Shown in pieces: positions 44,551 through 54,589 of a stretch of DNA of 64,000 bases (its first letter is position 1; each line of letters begins with the position of its first letter). The stretch comes from Atherinomorus stipes. Taxonomy: Eukaryota; Chordata; Actinopteri; Atheriniformes; Atherinidae. Under the pieces are notes generated by a model that was given only the letters and a program-made list of their open reading frames with translations, did no database searches and was not told where the DNA came from. Position numbers and translations under genes: made by a program. Where the stretch lies: NCBI GenBank assembly GCA_023101725.1, contig JALJCO010001238.1, positions 16,033 through 80,032 of the forward strand, in the 5' to 3' direction.

Positions 44551-46029
44551 TTTTATAATTATTTTTAGGCTAAATATAATTTTTTCTTTGAAATGTACTT
44601 TCATTCTGTATCCCCCCGAACGACCTGTGGAGGGATTATTTTTTTAAAATATAGCTTTTAATAAAAATGTTCCATATTCAACCTTTAACTCTCCACTTCA
44701 CCCCACTGAGGTGAAGCAGACGGGACTCTGCTGCAACTAGAGGAGCTGTGTGCTGGTTAGTGGTGAAACTTGAAGTAAAACATTGAGAGTAAAACAGTTT
44801 CCTCTCATGTCCAACTTTCTCTGCTCCCGACATCTCTCCCCCACTCTCACCTCCCCCTCCCTCCCTGCTCTGACTGGCGCTGTATCAGATCAGCTGACTT
44901 GCTGCGCTTCTCTGACCTTAAAGGGACAGCGCTGCAAACATCACCATGTCTGAGTAGTGAGACATAACTGCACGAACACAGTCAACTTTTTTTCTCTTAC
45001 TTGTCCTGTCCAGCGTCGTAGCAGCAGAATGATAGTCTGGCTGCTTTGTTGTGTTGAACAGAAAAGTCAACCTTTTTAAGAAAACCATCTGGCGAGGCAG
45101 CTATTATTGGTGGCAGGCCAATTTTGTCCTGCAGGCCACTTCTTTAGTTTTATCTGCAGGACCCGTCTGGGCGACATGATTTGTACAGTCCTTAAAGGTT
45201 TCCCTGAAGATTCCCCCTCTGAAAATAAACATAGACTTGTGCAAGTGAAATCCATCTCAAACCGCGCCTTTGGGCCTTTACTCGCGTGCAGTGATGTTTC
45301 TGGGTGGAGATTTCTGTTTATATCACCAGCCAATGACAGAGCTAAGAGCATGACGCTGTGTGGGAATAAGCTCATGATTGGAGCAGACGCCAGTCACTCC
45401 AACTCTCAAAGGAAAAAAAAGGAAGAAAGAAAACGACAGATGCACAGAAGAAAGGGTAAGAGCTTTAGATAGTACACGTTGGAAAACCAGGTTAATAATG
45501 GTTTGGCTTTTACCCGCTTCTGAGCTCTGAAGGAGGCTTGAAGCTGAAAGGGCTGAAGAACAAGGCGGCCATTCGACGGACAGGGAGGGGCGCTCAATTT
45601 AAATGCTGTTGTTTGCAAACAGAAACGGTGGGGAGGGGGGTCTTCAGACTCTACCTTTAATCAATACCCAAAGCCAAACACATGACAAAGTAGAAACGTA
45701 ACAAACTTTGCAAACATTTTAGTATTTCTTGACCAACTTTAGAAGTTAAAACGACATTTGCGTTTTATATTTCAGTGTGGCTAGTCAGTTATCAAAATCA
45801 GTTTCTGGAGATGAATAATAGTTTACATTAATGCACAGATGTCAGAAAAATATGTCAGAATAACTTTGAGACCTCCAGATAACATACCTACAGGTTATCA
45901 GTTACCTTGGACGACTGTCCAATGTTGTCAGTCCAGATGTTCATGCTGCTTTCCATGTTAGCATATAAAAGGTAATTAGGACTAGAACCCTAAGGAATGG
46001 CCGCACAATTTACAAAATGCCCGTCGGAC
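44551..46029. other. Unassigned intronic sequence
   Basis: No gene or recognised element. A/T-rich at the left, pyrimidine-rich near 44820-44870. Short open frames have no family features. Confidence 0.5.
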
Positions 46030-46663
46030 AGGTCTATATAATTGTGCATAGGACCTTTACAAAAAGTGTACGTACAACCAAAACACAAAGTTTGAATACG
46101 CCAAAAATATTCAGATTTATAAAACCGGGCGTGCGTACAGGTTGAAGCAGTTCCCCTTTATAGATCACCATCTTTCTGGAAGTTTGTGTAGGTGAATTTG
46201 GCTGATACCTCACCCACAACACCCCCACCTTCTACCATAAATGGTCAGTACGAAGTACCTTATGGATATTTCTGCATAGGTCTATAGATAAGCCAGCTGA
46301 TCTGTGGCATGTACAACTTATTTGTGACAACTGAAGAGACAAAAAAACCTAATTTCATGGAGACTGAAGTGGAGGTGCTTGTTGGTGAGGTGAAGTCTCA
46401 CAGAAATGTTTTATTTAGGCGTCATAGTGGAATCACAGATAAAGGAAAGTCTGCTGAGTGGCAGCACGTTGTTGCAGCAGTGAATGATGTGATGGAGAGG
46501 TCTGTGCCAGAAGTCACGCTGAGGGAACCATCTCAATGTAACTTTGTGCAGAACACAGAACACATTTTTGGCGTGGTACACCAGTCTGAATCCTAATGAG
46601 GAAGTCAATCTATGATTAAATTTGATATGAAGGGACATTAAATGTTTGAGAATGTGGCAGGAC

Positions 46664-46742
46664 AGGAGGAGAGTCCGGGCGGGGTTTGATCCTTAGCCTC
46701 TAAGAGTCGTGTGCACTAACCAGTCAGTCAAAGGCACATCTG
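46664..46742 (-). repeat. tRNA-like SINE head
   Basis: Read on the minus strand, A-box TGACTGGTTAGTGC and B-box-like GGATCAAACCCC lie at pol III spacing. Not a functional tRNA. Confidence 0.4.
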
Positions 46743-47149
46743 CAGCCGTGTAGCCAGGACGCATTATCAGTTGGAGGCATAGTGACAGAACCCCATGCTA
46801 TGGATATACGAAGTACCGGTACTGTTTGGTACTGGTTCCTAATATTAACTATACTCGGGTACCATGAACTCACTGGCTACCATTCACGTGTTTCCATGTT
46901 AATTCAAATGCGAACGTTAACTGCCAATCATGGGTGTCCACGTTAATTAAGGGTTTTAATTGGGGGAGCTGTTTTAATCTCTGGCGGAGCTTGTCAGAGA
47001 GAACCAAGTGCTGATCATCTTTAAAAAACCTACCAGGAAGTGATGCGCTTCTATGATGCTTCCTGTGTTACCTTGCTAACGGCTGTTAGCCCAAGAAGTA
47101 TGCTGGATTCTGCTGCTGGGGGGAGAGAACATGGCATCCGGTTGTAATC

Positions 47150-48015
47150 GAAGCAGTTTAGGAGGTGGAAAAAGTGATCAGTGACAGACACGATCGATTG
47201 AAGACACATTCATAGATGGAAATACAGCAGCGAAGTGCGCCAGCTGAAAGTGAAAGTAAGTCTACAGCACGCGGTTGTTTCCTGCGGGGGGGGGGTGCTT
47301 GTCTAAGCTAATCTAATCCTACGGTTGAATCAGACAGCAGGCTATCATTCTACGTAGTTCTATCATTCTACATAATTTAATTGCTCCAATAAGAGCACAC
47401 TATCAAGTAAACAACGCCCCCCCCTCTCCTAACGGTCTATGCACCGTCCTCTCCCCCCCTCCCCTCCCTGTCTGATTCAGCTTCGTGTATGGAGCTAGTA
47501 GTAACTTCTGTGCAGTCAGGTCTGGATTTTCAAACAAATGGATTTAAAAGAAAACTTGTGCAGCAACACTGAGGGAGGGGGCCACAACCTTGTCATTACC
47601 TGTAAGTTTATTTATTTTCTAAATGCTGTCTTGTCTGATAAACGTAGCTCACACTGTCTAAAGTGCCCATGTTGCTAGCAGTTAGCCTTTAGCAAAGTCC
47701 GACCGCAGCTTGACCTAGATTCTCCAAATAAGGTCATAGCCAAATAAGGCGTAGCCAATCAAAATGAAGTCAACGTGGTCTCCGGGTAAAGCTCCATATC
47801 ATCACCGGACCCAACTGTATTACTGAGGAAGTGAGGTCTGGCGTTTCAAAACAATACTCCGCTGTAAAAAATGCCGTTTTTTTCTTTGGAGTATTTACAT
47901 ATGCAGTAATGCCAACAACATAAACTAGTTTTTAACTGCTATGTCATCACTCCTTTAAAAACCCTGGCAATATGGAGCGCTCTGCTCGGAAAAGGTCTGG
48001 CAGTCAATGAGTTAA
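47150..48015 (-). mobile_element. TTAA / CTCATTGACTGCC element, copy A
   Basis: Its right end is CAGTCAATGAG-TTAA (to 48015), and the same sequence in reverse orientation occurs from 61664. Shared blocks include AGTGAAAGTAAGT-like sequence near 47240 and a G-run near 47286. It is interrupted by the truncated element at 47334-47954. Termini resemble piggyBac-like elements. Confidence 0.55.
47334..47958. mobile_element. TTAA-flanked DNA transposon, truncated copy 2
   Basis: Nearly identical to 29943-30583, including ACCTTGTCATTACCTGTAAG and the right end CATCACTCCT followed by TTAA. The left 140 or so bases are missing. Confidence 0.75.
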
Positions 48016-48634
48016 GATTCTGGATAAATGATACTCAATAAGAGTATCTATAAATATCAGTATACATAAGAAGAATCAGTATTGGTATCAGCATCAATAA
48101 AATCATAACGATATACATCCCTACCCTAAGCAGACACATGAGGAGTCATGATGCAGTCTGGTTTCAGTTCCCCACCTCACCATCTGTGTCACCAGTTTCC
48201 CCAGTCTCCAAAACCAGTGTACGCATGGGTCAGCGTTAACATGAAAGATGCACATTCTCCCATCAAGTTTGCTTTTTGCTGGAAACTGACTACACCAGTT
48301 TCAGGCCCTGTTTTTTGCATATGCAACATTTATAAATGAGACCCCTGCTGATGATTGTCAGCTTTTTAAATGAGAGCTCCCACTTTCTGCAGCTCTCTGA
48401 ACTCAGACACAGTAAATCTGAAACTACTGAGAAATCCTCCTGAAAACTTTCCTCACCTTTATCACACTGTTTTATTATTGGAGCTTTTATCTGGAGATTT
48501 GCGCTCATTTAGTAAAAAAGTAAAGATTAAATCAGTGTCACATCTGAGCATAGAAATGTGGGAAAGAGCTGAAACACATGTTGGAATAAAAACTGTTCAC
48601 ACTGACTTTGATACAACATTTACACCCAGCTCAC

Positions 48635-48730
48635 CTCCGTTCCTCTGAGCTGAAATCAGGATTACGATCCTTTGACACGTCGCTTTTAAAGGACACACAG
48701 CTGGATCCTGGTCCTGGTTCTGGTTCAAAC
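48635..48730 (-). CDS. NLRC3-like NLR, exon 3
   Basis: A 96-bp exon (32 codons) between acceptor TTCAAAG and donor GAG|GTGAGC. It reads PGPGSSCVSFKSDVSKDRNP and then the FSSEER linker, a repeat-type exon of fish NLRC3-like genes. It enters and leaves in phase 2, so it can be skipped or duplicated without breaking the frame. Confidence 0.85.
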
Positions 48731-48846
48731 CTTTGAATAAAGATGGTTTAATAATTTCACTACTGAACTCTGAAATTGTTCAACAGCATTTTATTAAAAC
48801 AAGAATCTGGAAGACAAATCAGAAACTATCATATTCCAAACATGAG

Positions 48847-49605
48847 GCAGAATTTAGGGCTGGACGATTATGGAAAAAAATTATAATCACGATTATTTTG
48901 ACTGATATGGGAATCATGATTAATATGAACAATTATTTGATGATTTTATAAAAAGTGTTTATTGAACCACCAAAACTCAACTTCAAATATAACTTAAAAA
49001 AATAAAACCAGAAATAAATTAGAAACAAGTAAAGGAGTAAAATAAGAATATTATTTAAAATGATGATAGCGATAAAAATGAATACAGATCTGGGCATGAA
49101 AAAGTTCCCCTTTCAGCCGACTGACAGCCACTTACAGAATTAAGAATTACCAGAATTACCAGCAATTACAGCAACTTACCAGCAACTTACCAGCGACTTG
49201 TCTGCTAATTCAATCGCACAGAGAAACGCCTGTGTGCCCAGGAGAAACGATTTCAGAGCATAAATGAACGCCCGGAACAAGAATGTTTCCACACGCCAAG
49301 TTTGGACACCGTACGTGATGGCATATTTGTGGGACAAGTCGTTCAGCCAGTGATAGTGCAGTAATGGTGCACTATTAGTGCACCACTTCTGGCAGAAAAA
49401 GGAGGAACTTTTTCATGCCCAGATCTGTATCCAGTCTACATGCATTCCTGTTCTTTACTCCCTGCAGTTTGCTTCCTATAACTCCACCAGTCTGTTCACT
49501 TCAGGATTAATCGTTTTTCTTCGATTACAGTGTTTTTCTAATTGTGAAAAGGCAAAATTGAAATCACGATTAAAATTTGATTAATTTTCCAGCCCTAGCA
49601 GAAAT
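48847..49605. mobile_element. hAT-type element in NLR intron 2
   Basis: Ends TAGGGCTGGACGATTA (48855) and CCAGCCCTA (to 49597), flanked by GCAGAATT and GCAGAAAT (7 of 8 equal). 743 bp, carrying a nested TA-flanked MITE at 49085-49427. Confidence 0.8.
49083..49429. mobile_element. TA-target MITE, copy 1
   Basis: Inverted ends CAGATCTGGGCATGAAAAAG / GCCCAGATCTG with TA on both sides, as for Tc1/mariner-type elements. 343 bp, no transposase. Two more copies lie at 52340 and 52660. Confidence 0.82.
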
Positions 49606-49686
49606 GACATCAAGAAATGATTCAACTGAAACTAGTTTTCATCTGAAATATGATCCAACCTCCACTGAACACGGACAGATACTCAC

Positions 49687-49815
49687 TGTTGCTCTGAGGA
49701 AACACCAGCTCGGAAATCAATAATCTTATCCATCGACCGGTCACTCTTCATGGACACACAGCTGGGTTCAGGTCTGACTTCAGGTCCAGGTCCAGGTCCA
49801 GGTCCAGACTGGCTC
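49687..49815 (-). CDS. NLRC3-like NLR, exon 2
   Basis: A 129-bp exon (43 codons) between acceptor ATTCACAG and donor ACA|GTGAGT. It opens with repeated GPGPGP dipeptides (a small in-frame CCTGGA expansion) and then PSCVSMKSDRSMDK, the hallmark linker of fish NLRC3-like N-termini. Phase 2 on both sides. Confidence 0.88.
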
Positions 49816-49895
49816 CTGTGAATCCAGATGTTTGGTGTGAGTTGTGATCTCTGACATGGAGAAGAGTCATGGACAGTTAGAGATGCTCATCTCAC

Positions 49896-49951
49896 CTCTG
49901 AGTGCTTTTAGAGGGAGGGGCTCCCTCCTCTCTGTCCTCACACTGATCCAT
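49896..49951 (-). CDS. NLRC3-like NLR, exon 1 with start codon
   Basis: The first coding exon, reading MDQCEDREEGAPPSKSTQ and ending at donor AG|GTGAGA in phase 2. This opening is typical of fish NLRC3-like genes. A CTCTGCAG acceptor at about 50000-49995 suggests the exon starts at 49994 with some 43 bases of 5' UTR. No pyrin or CARD domain is encoded upstream within the supported exons. Confidence 0.85.
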
Positions 49952-50044
49952 GATGCTGAATTCACATCAGCTCACACACACTTTCTACCTTCATCTGCAG
50001 AGGAAACACACATCATTCATCTGAACATCAACTGAAATCCTCCT

Positions 50045-50160
50045 CTCCATCATCAGCTGCTCCTCCTCTGATTGGCTCTGAGTTTCTGTTTCATATCAGT
50101 GTCAGATGAATGCAGTCAGACAGCAGTGAGGAAGAGGAAGCTGCCTTCAGCTGGAGTGAT
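50045..50160 (-). promoter_or_regulatory. NLR 5' flank, CCAAT-containing (candidate promoter/UTR)
   Basis: On the minus strand it contains GAGCCAATCAGAGG, a CCAAT box, some 120 bases upstream of the start codon. A segment of about 95 bp is duplicated at 54178-54275. Promoter role is inferred from position. Confidence 0.45.
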
Positions 50161-50269
50161 GGGACAGCAGACCATCATCTTCATCGCCATCATGTTAGAT
50201 CTCAGCTGCTGGAGAACTTTAATAAAGCAGATCTAAAATGGAAATATTTCTTTTATTTGCATGAAAAAG

Positions 50270-50785
50270 AGACTGAAAGTAAATCAGATGAAAGTCAACT
50301 TTATTTGTAAAGCGCTTCAAACACAGCAGCTGCTGATACAAAGTACTGAACAGAGGTAAAAGCAGAAATTAGGTCTCACAATGGGGAAAAAAGTGAGAAC
50401 ATTAAAACAAATATGAAACATAAGAACAATCACAACAATGAACAGTAAAAACAATATAAATATCAGAAAAAATAAGACTTAAAACAACAAAGTGGCTGCT
50501 CATGAAGGGTGGAACGCCGGGACAAACAGGGACTTAAAAAGTGCCAGAGATGAGGCCTGTCTAATGTACAGTGGCAGCAAGTTCCACAACTTTGGGCCGC
50601 CACAGAAAATGTTCTATCCCCTCACATCTTCCACCGAGACCTCGGTACATCTAACAGCAGCAACTTAGCTGACTGAAGAGGGTGAGTGGGAGCATGAAGA
50701 TGGAGAAGCTCTGAAAGATAGGAGGGGGCCAGGGCATTTAAAGATTTAAAAACCGATCAAAGAATCTTAGACTGAACCCTAAAAG
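50270..50785 (-). mobile_element. L2-clade LINE 3' fragment
   Basis: Read on the minus strand: FKSLNALAPSYLSELL, then APTHPLQSAKLLLLDVPRSR and APKLWNLLPLYIRQASSLAL, the L2 RT end, then a 3' UTR and the tail AAATAAAGTTGACTTTCATC near 50290. It has at least one stop. Confidence 0.75.
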
Positions 50786-51777
50786 ATGAAGATGTGAAAA
50801 CAGGAAACAGGAGAAAATGTTTGACATTTTCTGTCAGCAAACAGAAACTAAAGAATGATGTTAAAGAAGGAAACATGAAGAGATTCTAGTCTGGATGGAA
50901 AGTCTGACTGAAGGAGCTGCAGAATCACACACTGTAGCTTCAGATCCGTTAAACTGCTTCCTGCAGCACAAGGGAGGAAGCCACTGCTCATCTTCATCAT
51001 CATCATCATGCTGTAAAGTCAGCTCCATCAAAACTGCAAAGCTACATCACTGATTATAATCAGACAGTTGAACTGGCATTCATGACATTTTATTTTGAAA
51101 GGAGAAACAGGAAGCAGCAGGAAGCTGCCGAGTGTGACTTTAATGTCGGAGACGAGACTTTGATCCAGGAAATAAAAACATGATGCAGCTGGTGAAAAAA
51201 AGACAAAACTATCAGCTGATCCAGTCAAACATCATCATTAACATCAAGATCAATAATGATCAGCTGATCATCAATAAACATTAACTTATCAATAAACATC
51301 AGCTGATGGTCATGGAGTCTGATTCCAGTTAATCAATAATCTGATCAGCATGTAGATTTGTCCTCAAACAGCAAGGTGATTAAAGTTGGAGGTGAAATCA
51401 GAAGTGAAGATGTTCTCCAAACATTCCAGAAACAAAGAGGAAAGTTCAGACTTACAGTTTGTTCAGAGATGAAGAAGAAGACTCTCCACTCCACAGAGAC
51501 ACACACAGGTGAGCTGCTTCCTGGAATCATCACAGTTCTACCTGAGATGGAGGCAGACACACCTTCATCTCCTTACTGATATGTGGTGTGACTGGTCGCA
51601 CTGGTTGGACTGGTCTGAGCCTAAACTAAGCTGATGTCTGCAGAAGTGAACTTCATGTGTGATTCACTGTGCTTATATGAGGCCTATAATGTGTTTGAGA
51701 GCCTTAAAAGGACTCAGAGAATTTCAGTTCTGTCTTGATGAATTCTGATTGATGAATGAAGGATTCAGCAGGATGAT
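50786..51777. other. Non-coding region upstream of the NLR gene
   Basis: Short ATC/CAT-rich patches (50993-51010) and no supported gene. It may be older upstream sequence of an NLR copy, but I cannot show it. Confidence 0.45.
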
Positions 51778-52339
51778 GATCCAGTAATACAGGAGTTACA
51801 CAGGAGTTATACAGGAGTTATACAGGAGTCATACAGAAGTTACACAGGAGTTACACAGGAGTTATACAGGAGTTATACAGAAGTTACACAGGAGTTATAC
51901 AGGAGTTACACAGGAGTTATACAGGAGTTACACAGGGGTTACACAGGAGTTATACAGGAGTTACACAGGAGTTATACAGGAGTTACACAGAAGTAACACA
52001 GGAGTTATACAGGAGTTACACAGAAGTAACACAGGAGTTATACAGGAGTTATACAGAAGTTATACAGGAGTTACACAGGAGTTATACAGACGTTACACAG
52101 GAGTTATACAGGAGTTATACAGGAGTTACACAGGAGTTATACAGGAGTTACACAGAAGTAACACAGGACTTATACAGGAGTTACACAGGAGTTATACAGG
52201 AGTTACACAGGAGTTATACAGAAGTTACACAGGAGTTATACAGGAGTTACAAAGGAGTTATACAGGAGTTATACAGAAGTTACACAGGAGTTACACAGGA
52301 TTTACACAGGAGTTACACAGGAGTTTTACAGGAGTTATA
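51778..52339. repeat. 11-bp minisatellite
   Basis: About 50 units of ACAGGAGTTAT / ACAGGAGTTAC with scattered single-base variants. It continues at 52614-52659 and 52949-53010 around two MITE insertions. Confidence 0.9.
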
Positions 52340-52615
52340 CAGATCTGGGCATGAAAAAGTTCCCCTTTCAGCCGATTGCAGCCACTTACAGCAACTTACC
52401 AGCCACTTGTCTGCTAATTCAATCGCACAGAGAAAAGCCTGTGTGCCCAGGGGAAACAATTTCAGAGCATAAATGAACGCCCGGAACAAGGATGTACACA
52501 TGCAAAGTTTGGACACCGTACGTGATGCCGTATTTGCGGGACAAGTCGTTTAGCCAGTGATTAGTGCACCACTTCTGGCAGAAAAAGGAGGAACTTTTTC
52601 ATGCCCGCATCTGTA
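52338..52615. mobile_element. TA-target MITE, copy 2, inside minisatellite
   Basis: CAGATCTGGGCATG at the left (52340) and an inverted end with one change at the right (to 52613), TA on each side. 274 bp. Confidence 0.82.
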
Positions 52616-52657
52616 CAGGAGTTATACAGGAGTTACACAGGAGTTACACAGGAGTTA

Positions 52658-52950
52658 TACAGATCTGGGCATGAAAAAGTTCCCCTTTCAACCGACTGCC
52701 AGCCACTTACCAGCCACATACCAGCAACTTACCAGCCACTTGTCTGCTAATTCAATCGCACAGAGAAACGCCTGTTTGCCCAGGGGAAACGATTTCAGAG
52801 CATAAATGAATGCCCGGAACAAGGATGTTTCCACACGCAAAGTTTGGACACCGTACGTGATGCCGTATTTGCGAGACAAGTAGTTCAGCCAGTGATTAGT
52901 GCACAACTTCTGGCTGAAAAAGGAGGAACTTTTTCATGCCCAGATCTGTA
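52658..52950. mobile_element. TA-target MITE, copy 3, inside minisatellite
   Basis: Same ends and TA flanks, 52660-52948, 289 bp. Very similar to copy 2, and separated from it by about 46 bp of minisatellite. Confidence 0.82.
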
Positions 52951-53010
52951 CAGGGGTTATACAGGAGTTATACAGGAGTTACACAGGAGTTGTACAGGAG
53001 TTACACAGGT

Positions 53011-53630
53011 TGTCCTAGTCAGGACTGAGTCATGGTTGCCAGAACTTTACAAGACCGACTGACTTTAGTGATGTAGTCGGTGGAAAATATTGAATAAAAT
53101 GTTGTTCTGCATGACTGGCTTTATTTTCACTGTCATGTTTAACTTTATAATGCTTAAATTTACCATAAATTCTGGGCTACAAGCCGCTACTTTTGTCACT
53201 CGCTTTGAACACTGCAGCTTGACCAACGATGCGGCTAATCGATGGATTGTTTCGGATAAATGAGCTTCTGAAGAAAATAGGGTTGAAAAAAATTATCCTT
53301 TTATTAATGAGTTTATAGGGGAGCTAAATAAATCTTATCCTCATCCAAAAAGGTTAAGGGATGTGGATGGTTATTTGGTGAGAAAACGTTATATTGATTA
53401 GACTCCTGCTTCACAGAGGTGACCCGCAGCAGCACAAAAACACTCGTGCCTTCTTATGTTGGACATGAGCTCAACCTTGCAGTTGGAATGTCAAAGATCG
53501 GATGTTCAGAAGGAAAGTTACGAGCTCTTTTACAGCCCTCTGTCCAACCAGAGCTGCAGCACGTAAACTTGGAATCAGTGTTCACCGGTGAGACGTTGGA
53601 GACGGCAGCGTGAAGATTTTATTTTAACCA
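53011..53630. other. Unassigned sequence
   Basis: A short open frame at 53419-53613 has no recognisable family. CTACAAGCCGCTACTTTTG-like sequence near 53178 resembles transposon ends, but no pair was found. Confidence 0.4.
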
Positions 53631-53634
53631 GCCT

Positions 53635-54119
53635 TCTTAAGCCCCGTTTCCACCAGCGGGTCTGGGCTGGGTCGGCCCAGGCCGGATCGCATGGGTTTTG
53701 CGTCCCCACTGCTAACTGTACCCTTACCCTGGAGGTATTAACCAGATAATGCTGCTGGTCGCGTGACATCATCACATCATTTTAACCAAAGCACCGCACC
53801 ACACGTGACAGAAACAAAGGAGTCCCCCCTGCTTTGTTTTTACACCAGGTCACGCAGGAAGTGACTGATTTTTCAATGAATCAACGGATTGCTGTGTATT
53901 AGCTCCATCTCTTTGGTCCGGATCGGTTAGATCAGTACCCCTACTGAAGGGTACTAAAGAAGTAGGCCAGGTCGGGTTGGGTCGACCCGGCCTAAAAAAG
54001 TAGGCCGGGTCGGGTTGGGTATAAGGGTACCCCCGTCCTAGGTTTTATCTGTGGAGACCCTAAAAACGTGGACCGATCCGGCCCGACCCGACCCAGACCC
54101 GCTGGTGGAAGCGGAGCCT

Positions 54120-54122
<3 letters not shown>
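53635..54122. mobile_element. Inverted-repeat element with about 50-bp termini
   Basis: The left end (CCCCGTTTCCACCAGCGGGT, then GGGCTGGGTCGG) is mirrored at the right by GACCCGCTGGTGGAAGCGGA. The inside repeats GGTCGGGTTGGGT words. No transposase and no clear target duplication. Confidence 0.65.

Positions 54123-54174
<52 letters not shown>
54122..54174. repeat. GA microsatellite
   Basis: About 26 uninterrupted AG dinucleotides, directly between the inverted-repeat element and the duplicated NLR 5' flank. Confidence 0.95.
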
Positions 54175-54176
<2 letters not shown>

Positions 54177-54177
54177 G

Positions 54178-54275
54178 CTCCTCCTCTGATTGGCTCTGAG
54201 TTTCTGTTTCATATCAGTGTCAGATGAATGCAGTCAGACAGCAGTGTGAGGAAGAGGAAGCTGCCTTCAGCTGCT
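54178..54275 (-). repeat. Duplicate of the NLR 5' flank
   Basis: Matches 50058-50153 almost base for base, with a 2-base insertion (CAGTGTGAGG versus CAGTGAGG), then diverges. It includes the same CCAAT box. Confidence 0.75.
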
Positions 54276-54585
54276 GGACTTCTATCAGGACACCAGATGG
54301 AGGCATCGAGTCAGACGGACGTTACTATTAGATCAACATATGATTTAGCCAATAATGTTATAAAACTAACACAAAAATGCTTTGAAACTTCTCAGCAGCA
54401 CAGAAGACGACACACTTCTTCCTCTTTTCTAAACTTAGAATATATTTTTATATTTTCAAACTTTTAGGGAACATGCAGTTAGAAACGGAGCTACTGAGCT
54501 GATGAAGATGTGCTCATAAAAACCTCTGGTGCCTCGAAGGTTAACGTGCCGCCCGCCGTTTATTTACTGGTTTTGCTAACATTAT
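54276..54585. other. Unassigned sequence
   Basis: AT-rich, no supported gene or repeat family. Confidence 0.5.
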
Positions 54586-54589
54586 GCTG

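Larger units (their letters stand above)
46030..48347. mobile_element. Decayed PIF/Harbinger element with nested insertions
   Basis: The left end (about 46031) and right end (GAGACCC at 48338-48344, followed by CTG) match the complete Harbinger at 35130-37992. A Myb/SANT-like remnant lies at 46340-46520 (ETEVEVLVGEV, then AEWQHVVAAVN). The transposase is gone. Between about 46620 and 48130 lie a tRNA-like SINE head, a TTAA-type element and the truncated TTAA copy 2. Confidence 0.7.
34925..48634 (-). other. NLR intron 3, filled with transposons
   Basis: A 13.7-kb intron inferred from matching splice phases of exons 3 and 4. It holds two Harbinger elements, an L2 LINE with nested hAT and SINEs, and several unassigned repeats. 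No other host exon is seen. Confidence 0.65.

Noticed and set aside
45076..45472. A 121-codon plus-strand and a 99-codon minus-strand frame
   Set aside because: They overlap each other, have no family features and lie in repetitive intronic DNA.
51778..53010. CRISPR-like array
   Set aside because: Units are contiguous 11-mers without unique spacers, in a vertebrate genome; it is a minisatellite with transposon insertions.
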